This document shows, one piece after another, positions 43,488 through 55,458 of a stretch of 64,000 nt of DNA; the stretch's first letter is position 1, and every line of letters starts with the position of its first letter. The translations under genes were made by a program, and so were the position numbers. The notes beneath the pieces are model-generated. The model was not told the DNA's origin. It made no database searches and worked only from the letters and a program-made list of their open reading frames with translations. The stretch comes from Acephala macrosclerotiorum. Taxonomy: Eukaryota > Ascomycota > Leotiomycetes > Helotiales > Mollisiaceae. The DNA is taken from contig MU119202.1 of NCBI GenBank assembly GCA_014904845.1, forward strand, positions 372,001 to 436,000, written 5' to 3'.

Positions 43488-44556
43488 GAGCTCTCCACTG
43501 TGCCCCTAGGCCTTAAGTAGAACTTCTCAAGCATTCTAATGTCATGTTTCAAGGGAGCTGCAACCTATTTCATAACAAGTTTCGAGAAGCTATGAAGCTG
43601 TTATCCTTATCTGGATAGTCTCACTGTTTCATAGTGAAGTTGGCCCAGCTTGCATTTTTCCGCGGATCGTATTAGTCACTTACGCTATACTTCACTCTCT
43701 ACTCCGTGCCTCAACCATTACCTTAAGATGATGGGGCAGTATATATCCTATTAAAACCGCCGAAGTATAGCCGTCAACAACAAATACTCAGCCCACCGTG
43801 GACCGTGTCTTGGGGGAGCGGTGGCAGCTAAACGACGCGATGCTGTTCTGGGCATTCGACAGCATTGTTGACTGTATTCGCGCTTCCCCCTAAGGGTCCT
43901 ACCCTGTTTAGATGGATATGATTTTGCCGTCGACATTTCAGGGAATCATTCCACTGTTGATGATTGAGGTACTGCACTTCACCGTCATTGTTTCAAAATG
44001 GTCACTTTCACGGTCTTTGAAAGAAATATAGAAAGATTGGATGGCAGCAAGTTAGAGATGAGAATAAAGAAGTGTGAATCCTTTCAGTGTCATTGTGATC
44101 ACATTGTCCGTTCCATTGCTCAATTAAAGCGAACAGAAGGTATCGGAGTCAAACGGGAGAATTGCTGTTTTGGCACTCCTTGATGCCACAGTTCACGAAG
44201 GATCCAATACGGCCTTTAGCATATGCACCTAAGCTTCTCTCTAGTCCTTTTGTCCCGCGCCTGCTACTATTTCTGTAGATTTGCATGTTTAGTGGTTTGT
44301 AATACGACCCCGCAACCCCGCGTTCTTACTTCTTTGCTTGGCATTTTGTAATCGTCAGGGGAAGCTTTACTTTCACCTGATCCTCCAAAGCCACCTTGGA
44401 TGCACCTTTCCGGATCACGGCACGGCTCGGAGAACTCGGAGCACGAATTCAAGTCCATGGAATTGCAGACTCTGGATTCAAACATTATCATTATCTTGTG
44501 ACAATCCGAAAGATCCTCCACCCAAGCATCTATCATGCTCTATATCTCCCAACCCC
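43488..44556. other. Intergenic region
   Basis: About 1.07 kb between the transposon and the 3' end of the GH47 gene. Short frames only. An inverted pair GTCAACAA/TTGTTGAC about 100 nt apart lies near 43.77-43.87 kb. No gene was recognised. Confidence 0.5.
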
Positions 44557-46282
44557 TCAGATAGCAGGTCCGTTGACCTTGAATGGATGAGCCTCCGTAT
44601 TAAATACCCACTCATTAACGCCACTATACTCCACCTGCCACACATTATCCGGCGCATGAATCAGATAACTATACTTCAACACCTCCGCAAACAAGAAGCT
44701 GTCCTGGAAATCGTTATATCCTCCTCCATTCGCCGCATTCACGTTCTGCAACTCTGCGAATCCAGAACCAACTGCACAAGTGCTGTTGATAGCCAAAAAT
44801 GCGTTCCAAGCCCAGTCACGGTACATTTGGTCTCCAGTAGCACGGTAAGCGTAGTAGAATGATTCAAGGACTTCGGGGCGGAGGACGTAGACCCCGTCTG
44901 TGATGTAGAAGCCCGCGGTCTTGTAGAAGGCTTCTTGGTCGGCAGATGGTGGTGGATTGTCCGCGTCGGTTGGAGAGGTGGTGTTTGTTACCCAGCGGAA
45001 GACTTCAGGGCCAATGCCGGTGAGTGTGCTGACGTAGGTGTCGTGGCAGCCGTTGACGAGAGCGAGTCCGAAATCAATGTACTTTTGCTCTTTGAGGGCG
45101 AGACCACCAAGGAGGAATGAACCGCCGTCGAAGCAAGCAACTAGGGAGCATCAGCGTGTAATGTAGGTAGAAAGGGGGGGAGGGGGGACCGAGACGTACG
45201 ATGCTCAGATTCGAAGATAAGCTCTTGTCCATTAAACATTGCAAGGAAGGTGAGATCTGGACGTGTAGATGGGTGGCTTGCCAGGTGGGCGATGGAGGAA
45301 TCGGCAGCTGCAATCCAGCGGTCTCTGTAGCTTGCATATTTGGTCGAGTCGTACACATACATCTTGATGAGGTACTCATAGAAGCTGTCATCGCCTCCAA
45401 CCCATCCTCCAGACGCGTCTTGGAAAAGACCCGTATTGATATCAACGTTAGTACCAACTAGTCCTGGCCATGGTTCGCTCGATGCTGGCTTGGGGCTCAG
45501 AAGGTAAGACTCGCCCTTCTGCGAAAGCTCGGCGTATTTTGGGTTTCCAGTCAAGTCGGAAAGATGAGTCCACTCCAAAACAAGCGTGCCAATCGTAGCA
45601 AGTCCGTTGGTTGTTGATCCATCCGTTCCGTTAGGGAAGTTCAAGTTGTTGCTTGGGATGCCGGTTAGAGTATCGAACGCATATGCAAGGTTGTCGGCGA
45701 GGCGTTGGGCTTGCTTTAGAACCAGCGGCACCGCTGTAGCATTTGAAGCAAGATTTGCGAGTGGGCCTGTGAGGAAATCGTAGCCTTGTACAATTAGCAA
45801 TGTCCGGTTCCAAGCCCTTATATAACCAACCTGACAGCATGCCACCCAGATATCTGATCGTGGTCTCGAAAAGTGATACCTGGGAGCTGGTATGGTCGAA
45901 ATCAATCGTCGGAATGAAGTTCAGAATTTCCGTCACGATTGGTTGGATTTGCATCACCAGTGCGGTACTGAAGGCATCCACAGCAGAGGCTCCCCATCCG
46001 TTCCTGCGGATACATTAGCCTGTGTATAGTGCAGGGGAAAATTCTCCGAGCCTACCTTGAATTGCTGAAACTGTTGCTAATCGGATGCAATTCGTCATTG
46101 GGGAATGCATATTTATAATATCCATCCCAAGCATAAGTGAACGCTGCTTTCACGGCATCTGCTCTCTCTCGATTGAGGGTATGATTGTCTGCACGGCTTT
46201 GTATCGGCAGGTTTGCAGGTTGAGGGAGAGCCAGAGTGGTTGTGAAGAGAGCCACGACTGGCAACAATCGTGAATAATACAT
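44557..46282 (-). CDS. Secreted glycoside hydrolase family 47 alpha-1,2-mannosidase
   Basis: A class I alpha-1,2-mannosidase trimming N-glycans or mannoproteins, 522 aa. Exons on the minus strand are 46282..46056, 46003..45831, 45784..45200 and 45140..44557, with introns of 52, 46 and 59 nt; joined, they keep frame throughout. A signal peptide ([20 protein letters not shown]) starts the protein and no C-terminal anchor is seen, so it is secreted or in the secretory lumen. GH47 landmarks are [121 protein letters not shown], and the terminal [11 protein letters not shown], whose Thr binds calcium in the family. Several N-x-S/T sites are present. Start chosen because the signal peptide begins there. 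Looks intact. Confidence 0.95.
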
Positions 46283-47637
46283 GATTAGAGACGAAGAAGG
46301 GAGAAGAAACACAAGGAGATTGTTTGCCTGATATTTCTCGTCCTTCTGTCCCACGAAACTCGGGACTGCGCAGAGAGGGGAAACGGCCGCACTGCTGAGA
46401 GAAGATGGAAGGAGGATAGACTTATATGCGCGAAGGAATTAAGCTACCCCTCCCTCTTCCCCACAAGTCACAATCCACTTCCAAGAGATCGTGCTCACTT
46501 GAGCTTCTTAATCTTGAAGTTTTCGGACCGGATGTTCGATATCGATCATCGGATCTTTTAACTGGCTGCTTCCCCTGAGGATATGCACACGACTGCCGGG
46601 CACATGCACCATGCAGCTATCTCCACAACTAATTGGTCTGTGACCACACCTTGAGAGCGGGGTGGATGATTAGTTGTTCCTGAACAACGTTGATCACCGG
46701 GCGATGATCCATCTTGAACTTCCTGTTGTGCTTTAGCGCGAATCTTCCGGCAAGGTAGGACAACTGTGCCCCTGCGACTAGAAGAGCAAGAACGAGTAAC
46801 GTTGTAACTGTTGAGCGCACAGTGCATGAAAAATCGATAGTGCTGGCTGCATGGTTGGTAGAGCTGGTTAAAATGAGATGTTTTGCTGAAGTTCTGATGC
46901 TATGCTGTCTGAGAAGGGACAGATGGGACGAGCCGGGAAAGGTGTGAACCTTATCGAAGGCACCCTGCGCTTAATTGATTGTTTATGTACCATGTCTTGT
47001 TGAGCCTCGAATGCCCTTCATTGGAATCGAAGGGAGGGAAATAAATTTGTGAGACTAATTAAGTTGTTGGTTGTTGGGCCAAGCCGGTTGCTGTGGGGTT
47101 AAGGTTATTTTCCGGCCTAGGCGAGCGCCTCTTTATGCCATATCACGTGACACCTCTTCAAGCCTCTCACAGTTTTCATAGGAATCTAAAGATCTGGATA
47201 GAATTATAAATAACTGGGGCTCTACCATATAAGATCTACATTTTAGGAGAAGGACCAGTTTTGAGGGAAGAGGAGTTCTCACGTGATTGGGGTTTCACCC
47301 ATGTCCCTTTTTCTCTTCTCTCCCTGCTTGTTCGCTTCAGCAATATCTACCAGCATCAGTTTTCTAAAACATCTTTTATTATAATATAGACAAGATAGTC
47401 TCCGTCATCGTCGCTCCAAAACATCACCATCATTCTATCAATCTTCGATACCACAACTACTCAAAATGCCCACACCACGGAAGCATTGGCTCGGGTATAT
47501 GAGCGCCGCAAGGTTCTGCTCTCAAAGCAAACCTTCTTTCCCTTTTGAAACTGCAACAAGAGTTGTCATATCGCACCTTTCCACATACTGTACAGAACAC
47601 AATTGAGATCTTGACAGCGAACTAACTCCAGTAAGTT
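46283..47637. other. Promoter region of the GH47 gene and spacer
   Basis: 1.35 kb. A TATA-like element lies near 46421-46427 on the minus strand. CACGTG occurs near 47.14 and 47.28 kb. A short frame with a hydrophobic stretch (46629-46820, minus) has no ATG and is not called. The rest is unassigned. Confidence 0.5.
46421..46427 (-). promoter_or_regulatory. Possible TATA element of the GH47 gene
   Basis: ATATAAG on the minus strand about 140 nt before the ATG at 46282. Confidence 0.35.
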
Positions 47638-49580
47638 TCAGACTGTCCCCCACATGTTAGTGATGACATGAGACAAGGTCTCCTCTTCAAAAGCCTTTCT
47701 CTGTTTCTGAATCAAATCTACCATCGAGATGGCTTGGCAGATGCCCATTCGTTTCCCGATGAATCTGAGAACATTGGTTACCCAGCCACGAAGTTCTTCG
47801 CTAACTCCCATAGCAGACTCCGCAACAGCCAACGGAAAGAGGATCAAGAAAATACCAAACATGGCAGGAATGTTCTTCTGCCCGGGCGGAAGACTGCTGT
47901 GTCTGAAAAACGATGCAGAAATGCCGGTACACATGTCGGTCGCCATTCTTTCGATAATCGCATAGGACCTTGTCCGTTGCTCCTTATACTCGGTTTCAGA
48001 TGTCCCGAGCTGTGCCATGTGGACCATCAACAGCTCGTTCACAACAATCCTCAGCCACCGATAGTTATTGAGGATTCTCCCTACCCAAAAGTCACGATAG
48101 TTATGCGTCTTTCCGTTGTATGTGAAATACATGATGTCTGGAGCAGGTACGGTCTCGAATTTCCACTCCTCGGGAACGTTTGTCTCCCAGTCTTCCAACT
48201 CAGCATCGAGCGCAAGTGCTTCAAGTACTACGATGTTGGAATCGAGTAGTAAGCCTTGCCGAAGGGAAGCGTGCAGGTTGGTGAAGCGGTGTATGATGTT
48301 TGTAAGGCCGATGGCATGGACTTCAGCCGACTTCACGTCTTTCCTACATGCTTCGGCCTAGGCACGTATTTCAATTGGTGCATCCTCTCCTCTCGATATG
48401 GATTTTATATACTGTTTCGTGGTTAATATTGCATTTAGGACGCGGAAATAATGGACATACTACTACAAAGACAAACTGTATCCAAACCTTGCTGTCGGTA
48501 CGAAACGCGGGCATATTTGAAGTCAGCATTTTCAATATCGCAGCACCGCCATCAACCTAGATTCGAATACAGTTAGCATACCTCATTCATATATCCCAAG
48601 AAGGTAGTTCCAGAGGAGCATTGAGACATGCAACAACATGGGATGACTTGATGCCTTAAAGCTTTAGGGCGAAGGAAGAACAGAGCATCGCTGATCCAAG
48701 AGATTACTAACGTGTATGCCCCACGAAGCATCAATCCCAATGCTCTGTGAAGAGTCATTGACGATCTAGACTCGGCTTTAGCACAGTCTCCACATAAAGG
48801 TACAGTCAAAGATACCTCAAAAGCAGCAAGCAGCATCACAGCCTTGAAGGTTGCGTCCAAGTCCGAGTGTGCAAGGTCACCCAAGGAACGGGTGATGTCC
48901 CGGAGACTCGCAGCATACTTCTTCCTAGCTATAACCATGTGTTTGGGGTCATTTGTGACATTGTACAGCCCCGCAGAACCCACGGAGGAGACAGCATTGG
49001 TGAACGACTCGTTGCCAGTATAGGCGAGTTCCTGATCCTGAGTTCTTGGTCAGTCGCCGACTGCGGGGTTCCCAATGGCGAATAATGATTGAAGAAGAAC
49101 CGGATGCCTTCATCTTCCAAGACAATTCTTGTCAAGCTAGGCAAGGGCAGGCGTATGGGTACGACTGTCTGGCCTTGGCTTTCGTTTATGGAAGGAGTTG
49201 CAGCTCGCGGGTTGGAGCCGCTTGTCAGACGAGGATTGCGTTTTCGTTGGCCTGAAGTTGTCCTTACTTTTGGGGCTCTCGCTTTCGTAACCACTCTGTC
49301 GTTCTCATCCCGGAACATCAAGGACAGCTGGTCCCGGTATCCTGGGCATTCTTTTCCTGCGCGCAGGCATTGGGAGCATGCGGGGTTGAGTTGATTGCAC
49401 TGCGAGTTGGTGAGATCGTGGGGATGCGATGGGAGTGGTGGAGGGAGTGCGAACACGAAATGAATGAGGCTCACTCGCGAGGAGAACACCCAGTTGAGAA
49501 CTTGAGATCTAGCGACGCACCTTAATTCGACGTGTACGGTAGATGGTGCAGCCTTTGCTCGGCTTTCCACAGAAGACCAT
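47638..49580 (-). pseudogene. Zn(II)2Cys6 transcription factor, probably decayed
   Basis: A fungal-specific regulator. Exon 1 is 49580..49521 (MVFCGKPSKGCTIYRTRRIK). A 121-nt intron (49520..49400) follows, and the next exon resumes CNQLNPACSQCLRAGKECPG, completing the Zn cluster. The expected second ligand of the C-x2-C pair is Tyr14 (TAC at 49541..49539), a single transition from TGC, so one zinc ligand is lost. Downstream coding pieces are recognisable as the middle homology region: DEGIRFFFNHYS; then, in another frame, ELAYTGNESFTNAVSS through KAVMLLAAFE; and a C-terminal part LTNIIHRFTNLHASLRQGLL to the stop at 47638. Frame changes at about 49.04 kb, where GACCAAGAACTCAG is followed by a near-copy, and the segment 48.35-48.82 kb cannot be joined by convincing introns. 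Either a decayed gene or one with unusual splicing; decay is preferred. Confidence 0.65.
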
Positions 49581-50336
49581 GGTTATCGTACGTCTTTGTC
49601 CACCCAAGATCTTCAATTGCCTCGTTATTCGACAACGTGCCGGAGCAATGTTTGAAAGTAGTAACCTCTTCGCAGAACTAGCCGACGGTTCAGCCGAATG
49701 ACCAGACCACTGTAAGGAATATTGGTAGTTTAAACAACCCCTAACCCACCTGCTTCAAACGTGCATAGACTGAGTCCTTATTTTAGAGAGAAGCTCTTCG
49801 ATCCTCTGAACTTCCTTCAAATGCCTTTATCGTTGAAGCACGAATCCTGTACCTCAATGTCCACGAGTACGCCAAGACTTTTGCAAAAGAAGAGGCTCGT
49901 ATGTTACATTTTGGGAAACCAGATCGTTGTGACAGGGGTTTAAGTGGTGGACAACGTGCGGCCGCATATGGACGTGCGACACGCCCACGGAGTCGGAGAA
50001 ACGGGGTCGGGAAGGACGTATGGTTCCCGTCCCAGTTGATTATCAACATCGCACCTAGATCTGACTTTGTACGTGAAAATCGGATGATGGAAAAGGAGGG
50101 GAATTGAGTCTGCAGATTTGAAGGATACAAATTGTAAAGTTTTCGCATTATCTATGTCCGTATCCTGTCTTAATGCATGAAGGTAGGGGAAATTATTCGC
50201 TTTCTTGAAGCTGGGACTTCTCCATGATATCAAAATCTAACAAAAGAAACTGACTTCCTACACCCCACTCGGCAGCAACTATCGAGTGACCCGCAATCAA
50301 CGCATCTCAAGAGTCTCGTTCCACTTGCGCCACTTC
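49581..50336. other. Intergenic region
   Basis: 756 nt between the Zn2Cys6 gene start and the RTA1-like gene stop. Frames of up to 121 codons occur but with no recognised domain. Confidence 0.5.
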
Positions 50337-51347
50337 TCAACGAGCATGCTTGGGTAGGCGGAACCCAAGGTATGGAAGGTACTTCGATGGATGCCAATGA
50401 ACGAACAATACAACAACTGGGAAGATCATCAGAGCATCGAAGACGTACTCTACCCATTCGTGGGTTCCGGTATATCCTGTCCTTCCGAGGGAAAAATCGA
50501 CCATCCGATAGACCGAACGAATCTGGGTCCAAAGATGTTAGCAGTGGTCTCTCAACACAACTCCGTGGTCTTACCAAGATCAAGATGGAAGTGATGTTCG
50601 TAACACGAAGAATCGCCTGCCAATTCGGTTTCAACTTCCTCTCCTCTCCATCGATTATGCAGTATTTCTCCCCTTTCGTCTCGGTGGCAAGTCTCTCTTC
50701 AAATCGAGCTGCGAAGCGCTTCGAGGTGAAATTAAATCGGATGGCTATGATGCTGAAGAGACCGAAGCAAGCCATCTGAACTGCAACACCAATTTGCGCT
50801 ATCGTCTTTCCTGTTTGCAAGTTGTTCTTTCCACCAGAAGTATTTACATTGACCGTCGTGATTCTGACAGCGCCAATGAGTTGGAGAAACAGCGCAACTA
50901 TATCGCAAGCGACGAAGATAGGCGTAACGAATCGAGGAGGAACCCAGAGCAGTCGCACGGTTCGATTCTCCTTCGGGACGACGTGAAATACGATCCTTCC
51001 GAAGACAATATAGCAAGCCGCTGCCATGAGTACAGGTGCTAGGACGATCAACGAATAAGACGAGACAAAGAGGTTCTTGTTGGTTTGATTTTGAGTCGAG
51101 AGGCATCGAAGGATGTAGCCAGCAGACTCCACTGTATGTTGTCAGAACGGAGGTTCTTGAATCGCAGACCTTGGATCGAGGGCAACTCACTTCCAGCGGC
51201 CACTACCATAGCTGTCCATACCCAAGATTTGTATCTCATGAATTGGACGACAGTCGCGATGAACGCTAAGGTGAAGAGTACAGCGACGACGATTGCAGCA
51301 GGTAGAGAGGGTGCATAGTAGTAATATACCATCTGTACGCTAGCCAT
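50337..51347 (-). CDS. RTA1-like seven-helix membrane protein
   Basis: A polytopic membrane protein of the fungal RTA1 family (lipid-translocating exporter type, linked in yeast to resistance to 7-aminocholesterol and other lipophilic compounds), 299 aa. Exons on the minus strand are 51347..51191, 51131..50575 and 50522..50337, with introns of 59 and 52 nt; the second contains CTGCTAAC. Visible are a short extracellular N terminus (MASVQMVYYYYAPSLPAAIV), hydrophobic helices (AAIVVAVLFTLAFIATVVQF, SYSLIVLAPVLMAAACYIVF, FVACDIVALFLQLIGAVRIT, IGVAVQMACFGLFSIIAIRF), and family marks ESAGYILR, APVLMAAACYIVFGRIV and IRSVYRMVDFSLGRTGYTGT-HEW. The short C terminus ends in PKHAR. The frame is intact. 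Its neighbours, the Zn2Cys6 gene and a P450, are decayed. Confidence 0.92.
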
Positions 51348-52028
51348 GATGACAACGAAACCTAAACGGCACAACGAAGAAAGACTGATAAGGCTTTAAG
51401 TAAAAGATCGAGGAAGGCAACGATTCAAACAACGAATAGAGAACGACAGAAGAACGACAGAAAGAAAGAAGGACTTAGCATATTTATGTGGTATAGATTC
51501 AAGAGTCTCGCGCAGCCCTTCGATGAACTTTCCTTATCGAGCAGGCCTCGAGTATTGGCAGGATTGGTTGCTCGCAAAATTCTAACAGCGATAAATTCCG
51601 TGTTGTAATCACGGACACGAGTTAGAGAGTACGCGTTGACGTTCTAGTATTTGAGAAAAGGATTTCTGACCAATCACGCAGTGCCAGCCCCATTGAGGTA
51701 CTCACATGTTGTTCAAGATGCCGGGAGCGGAGAAATTCAAAATCTCCGGCATACCGAATGAAGGCGTTTGGGGCTGATTTCCGGAAAATGGTTGATTCCG
51801 ACCTCGTACACTAAGCTTCATTGAGTGAGCGAGCCTCAGCCCCAAATAGATGATACTGAAGCCCTTTCTTAGCTATCCTCTCGATGAACCCGAGAGGTCT
51901 GTGAGGTTTCGTTTCCATTCATGAATGAACAACACTGCCAGAATTCCTACCATGGAAAGTCTAATTCTTGACCAATACCCTGACACCCTGACTGCCCTCC
52001 TTAACTGTCGCGAAGAAGAAATCCTTTT
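51348..52028. other. Intergenic region
   Basis: 681 nt forming the RTA1-like gene's upstream region and the 3' flank of the P450 relic. Nothing recognised. Confidence 0.5.
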
Positions 52029-53677
52029 TCATCTCAACATCACTCTTGCCCGTCTCATACAACTCCAAGATCGCTTTATCTCCATTACTCGTACTCTACT
52101 ACCACCAAATGCACTGAGCAGATCCCAAAGTGTCATGTACAGTTCTGCCCATGCAAGACTGATCCCAAGGCATACTCTACTCCCCGCAGAAAAGGATGTC
52201 AAGTATCGATCCAATCTCCTGTCCTTATCATTCAACCATCTCTCGGGCTTGAATTCCAATGGCTACGGAAATACTGTCGCGTCCTGATGCAACAATACAG
52301 TCGTCGTCGCAACAGCCGTCCCGGGAGGAATGATCCATTCCTTGTATCTCAGAGTAGCGTCGGGGCTATGGGTGGGGCTCACAAGCTTACGCCGTAGGCA
52401 AGTCGAAGCGCTTCTTTGGCTACGGCAGTGAGATATGTCAGCTTCTCTAGCTGTGCTAGGACCGTGGCCAGATTGTCTCCGTCGTTGACGGTAGCAAATG
52501 CAGCCTTCATGCTTTGGAGGATCATGGGGAAGCCAAGATATGGTAGCATGCTACGGTCAAGGTCCAAGCGTCAGTATGTGATCCGGCCCCGACCAAGGTA
52601 ATGCCTTCATCTATCAGACGATTTACTGTCTTCTCACTTGGGGTGAGATCGGATTCAAGGAGGTGGTGGAAGATGGTTTCTCGGTCGGTGACAGCCGATT
52701 TCCCTGAATTACGGACGCCTTCGATGTTTCTACCAATTACCTAAGATGGGAGTCAGTGTGTCTTCATTCTAGTCCTGTCCTGGGAGCAGTGAAACAAGAA
52801 TCTCACTCCTCTTTGTTTGATTTGGTCGGCAAGTCGGGTAACATCAGGGCCATTCTTTCTGGCAGAGCAAATACCGTCTTCAGAACGATTGGAAAATCCC
52901 GAAACAACACGCTTACTTTGCCGGAATTCATGACCAAGTAATGAAAAGAGGGATCGAAGTTCTTATTATCAAGACGATGCGCATGTTCTCCGAAACAAGT
53001 CTCCATGATCACATCTACGCGAGAGTGAGTAGGAAGTATTCTAAGATTAGAGGCAGCATACCGTGAGAGAATGCTAACAATGCTTGAAGTAGATTTACGG
53101 TTTTTCCAGAACCTTTCATTTCCCCTAGTCGTCGGACCATAGTATCAACCCGTTCTTGTATAAGCGGCAACAGTCTCCTTGAGCTTTCCTTGGAGAAGAA
53201 TGCCGCAAGTGCATCTCTTCTTTTGCGATGGAGATCATGCGAAGCACTGGCAAATATGCTGCCTTCGAGTGCAAGGCTGGCCGTGTGTCATGGGTCACGT
53301 TCTCAATTATTTGTCCCTCCAGCGTAAAGAGCATGATAGGATTCGGGGTCAGACACATGTTGCTCGTGTGGGTCGATGCTAATGGTTGAACCATATTTTT
53401 CGTGGAGCTTCTGGATTTTCCAGAGGTATTCGCCACCGCAAAATATGTCGTAGTAGGTTTCGTACCTAGCTATTGTGAGCAATATCCACAAAGTAGGAGG
53501 ATCGTTCTTGGTTGAAATTTTACCATAGGTTAGAGCCGCAAGTTTGGGACCTGGAAACTTGGCAATGGGACTGAAGTAGAGTCGCCATATGCCTGGGGCG
53601 ATAGTGTACACAGCTCCAGCAAGAACAACCAGAGTCAAGGTAGTTGAAAAGCTCTGCATTTCTATGGACGAGGACAT
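52029..53677 (-). pseudogene. Decayed cytochrome P450
   Basis: A relic of a microsomal P450. The start [20 protein letters not shown] gives a membrane anchor, then [18 protein letters not shown], and, after a short intron near 53.47-53.53 kb, [20 protein letters not shown]. Further on are SIFASASHDLHRKRRDALAA-FFSK (53.16-53.27 kb), an intron near 53.06 kb, the helix-I phrase LVGAGSHTDAWTLTVACYHI (52.6 kb), the ExxR motif in KEALRLAYG (52.39 kb), FKPERW, and the heme loop FSAGSRVCLG with its Cys ligand (52.16 kb). Lesions are TGA at 53303-53305 and 53288-53290, a frameshift near 52.83 kb, another near 52.53 kb, one near 52.38 kb, and TAG at 52263-52265. A TATATAT at 53760-53766 marks the old promoter. 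Family is certain; CYP subfamily and substrate are unknown. Confidence 0.88.
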
Positions 53678-53759
53678 CTTGTTGACTATCATGTGGATTG
53701 GCTTCAGCGGTCTATGATGACTGAAGGAAAGTCGGGAAATCGCGTTACTGTGGTTAAAG

Positions 53760-53766
53760 TATATAT
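53760..53766 (-). promoter_or_regulatory. TATA-like element of the P450 relic
   Basis: TATATAT about 83 nt upstream of the relic ATG at 53677. Confidence 0.35.
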
Positions 53767-53815
53767 GGACAATAAACCACCCCCAATTGGGCGCCCAACC
53801 GCCTAGAAGTAGCCC

Positions 53816-53835
53816 CTCACTCACTCACTCACTCA
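53816..53835 (+). repeat. Tetranucleotide microsatellite (CTCA)5
   Basis: Five perfect CTCA units about 140 nt upstream of the P450 relic start. Confidence 0.85.
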
Positions 53836-55458
53836 AACTCACTATCTGATAAGGCTGGACTGACTGACTTTAGAGAAAAAACGGCGATGCTGGTAAGACC
53901 TAACGAATATTATATTTTGGGGTATTGGTTTCTGTCCAATAGCGTGGACTAACCTTTTAGTCTCTGCTTCACCTACGTCGAAAGAAGCTTAAATGCATCC
54001 GAAAACTCCACTGATACTCGATGGGAAACTAACAGCGCAGCACGTCAATTTAGCGAGAGAGCTCGATATTTGCCTCTCTTACATCTAAGTGAGCTGTACG
54101 AAATGAGGGCCCCGACACGCCCTATAGGATCCGTGAGCTGAATTGATCGCCTTGAAGTCCGACTACGAAAACGAAATGCTGTCAAGGTAGAGAATGGAAC
54201 CTCGATCGAATTCGCTGATGAGGGGACGCGTCGCAAGCCCAGGGGTAGACCGGAGCAGCCATGCTGGCCTCTCTCGGCTTCGGATCGAAGGCTTTCTTAA
54301 GGAAAGCAGTGCATGTGAAAAGAGCGTTCTTGGGGTGATTCTCACGTATATTCTCGAAGTGAGATTTGATGGAGCCATTTGGAATCGTATGCTGGAGTTG
54401 ACGTCGATGCACGATGCACGTCTGCGGATTCTGGGGAGGAACTGGTGAACCCAGCCTCTAGGCAGAGTAAGCTAGTCCAAATAAATCTTAGCCCAAGCTA
54501 GCCTAATTTCGTCCTAGGTCTTTCGGACTTTGACTCGCAGTTGCCTCGAGCTCACGAAAGCATCATCCACAGTGATTTTGATTCTTATTTTTCATGCTGT
54601 ATCCACTCTGTTGTTGAAGTACATAAAGAACTTGTAGATTATTCATTATCCGCATATTTTCAATCTTTCCGGGACCATATGCGGCGAGGTTCACAAGTGT
54701 GGCACGTTTGCATGAGGTGTGGCTGGCAATCTAACCTGCTTTGAGCTCGGGCGTGAATGCCCTCGGTCGGTGAGCACAGAGGGCATACGCGTTGCTCGAG
54801 ATGATAGGTTCTCATTGAGGATCTGAAAGACCCTGTCCATACTCGCCATACTGTATTGTTTATCCGGTGGTGGTCATGAAAGCTGTCTATTGTAGTAGTG
54901 GCGTTATCTGATATGCACAGTCCTGAACGACGCCCACACCTCGGACAATGTCGTTCAAAAGCAAGCACATCTCGAGCACAGCCCAGATGGAGTAATGTCC
55001 CGTATGGTTCCACATGTGACTTTATCACCTAGGAGTGGTTACAGCGTTGAGGCGCAGGTTGAGGCTATGCTGGATGGACGAGATAGTCTTCAACAGATAT
55101 GTTGGCCAACTCCCAACTCAAAATCTTGAACAATCATCCATACTGAAGTCATGTCGAATTCTCGTCGCAAGAAACGTTGAACTTCTTGTTTGACCCAAAG
55201 TATGCGATTGACATAATCGCGGCATAATGGACCAGCACATCGTGACATGTCTCACTCGCTGCTTTACGCGCGCTTTCGCGTCCCGCGTCCCTACCGAGCT
55301 TCATGAGGGACAATGAACTCGACCATTCGATCCTCGAAATACCCCGGACCGGAAGACCAAGTTACCAGCAGTCACCAGGTGCTCCATTCTCTCCTTGATG
55401 CAACGTCCATCATCTTCGCCAATCAACCTCGTTGGATTACTCCTATCAACCTTGGAGT
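53836..55458. other. Intergenic region
   Basis: 1.6 kb with short frames only. A minus-strand frame at 54660-55028 has CPRCGRR and CPLCS pairs but starts without ATG and matches no family I know. No repeat or RNA gene was recognised. Confidence 0.45.

Noticed and set aside
46629..46820. Small membrane protein (hydrophobic helix followed by a basic segment)
   Set aside because: The frame has no ATG; it begins at GTG and an in-frame stop lies shortly upstream. Not acceptable for a nuclear fungal gene without splicing evidence.
44557..53677. A functional biosynthetic gene cluster
   Set aside because: No core synthase (PKS, NRPS, terpene cyclase) is present, the P450 is dead and the regulator is probably dead, so only a possible remnant can be claimed.
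54660..55028. Possible zinc-binding protein with CPRC and CPLC pairs
   Set aside because: No ATG start, no known spacing of ligands, and no promoter-like leader.
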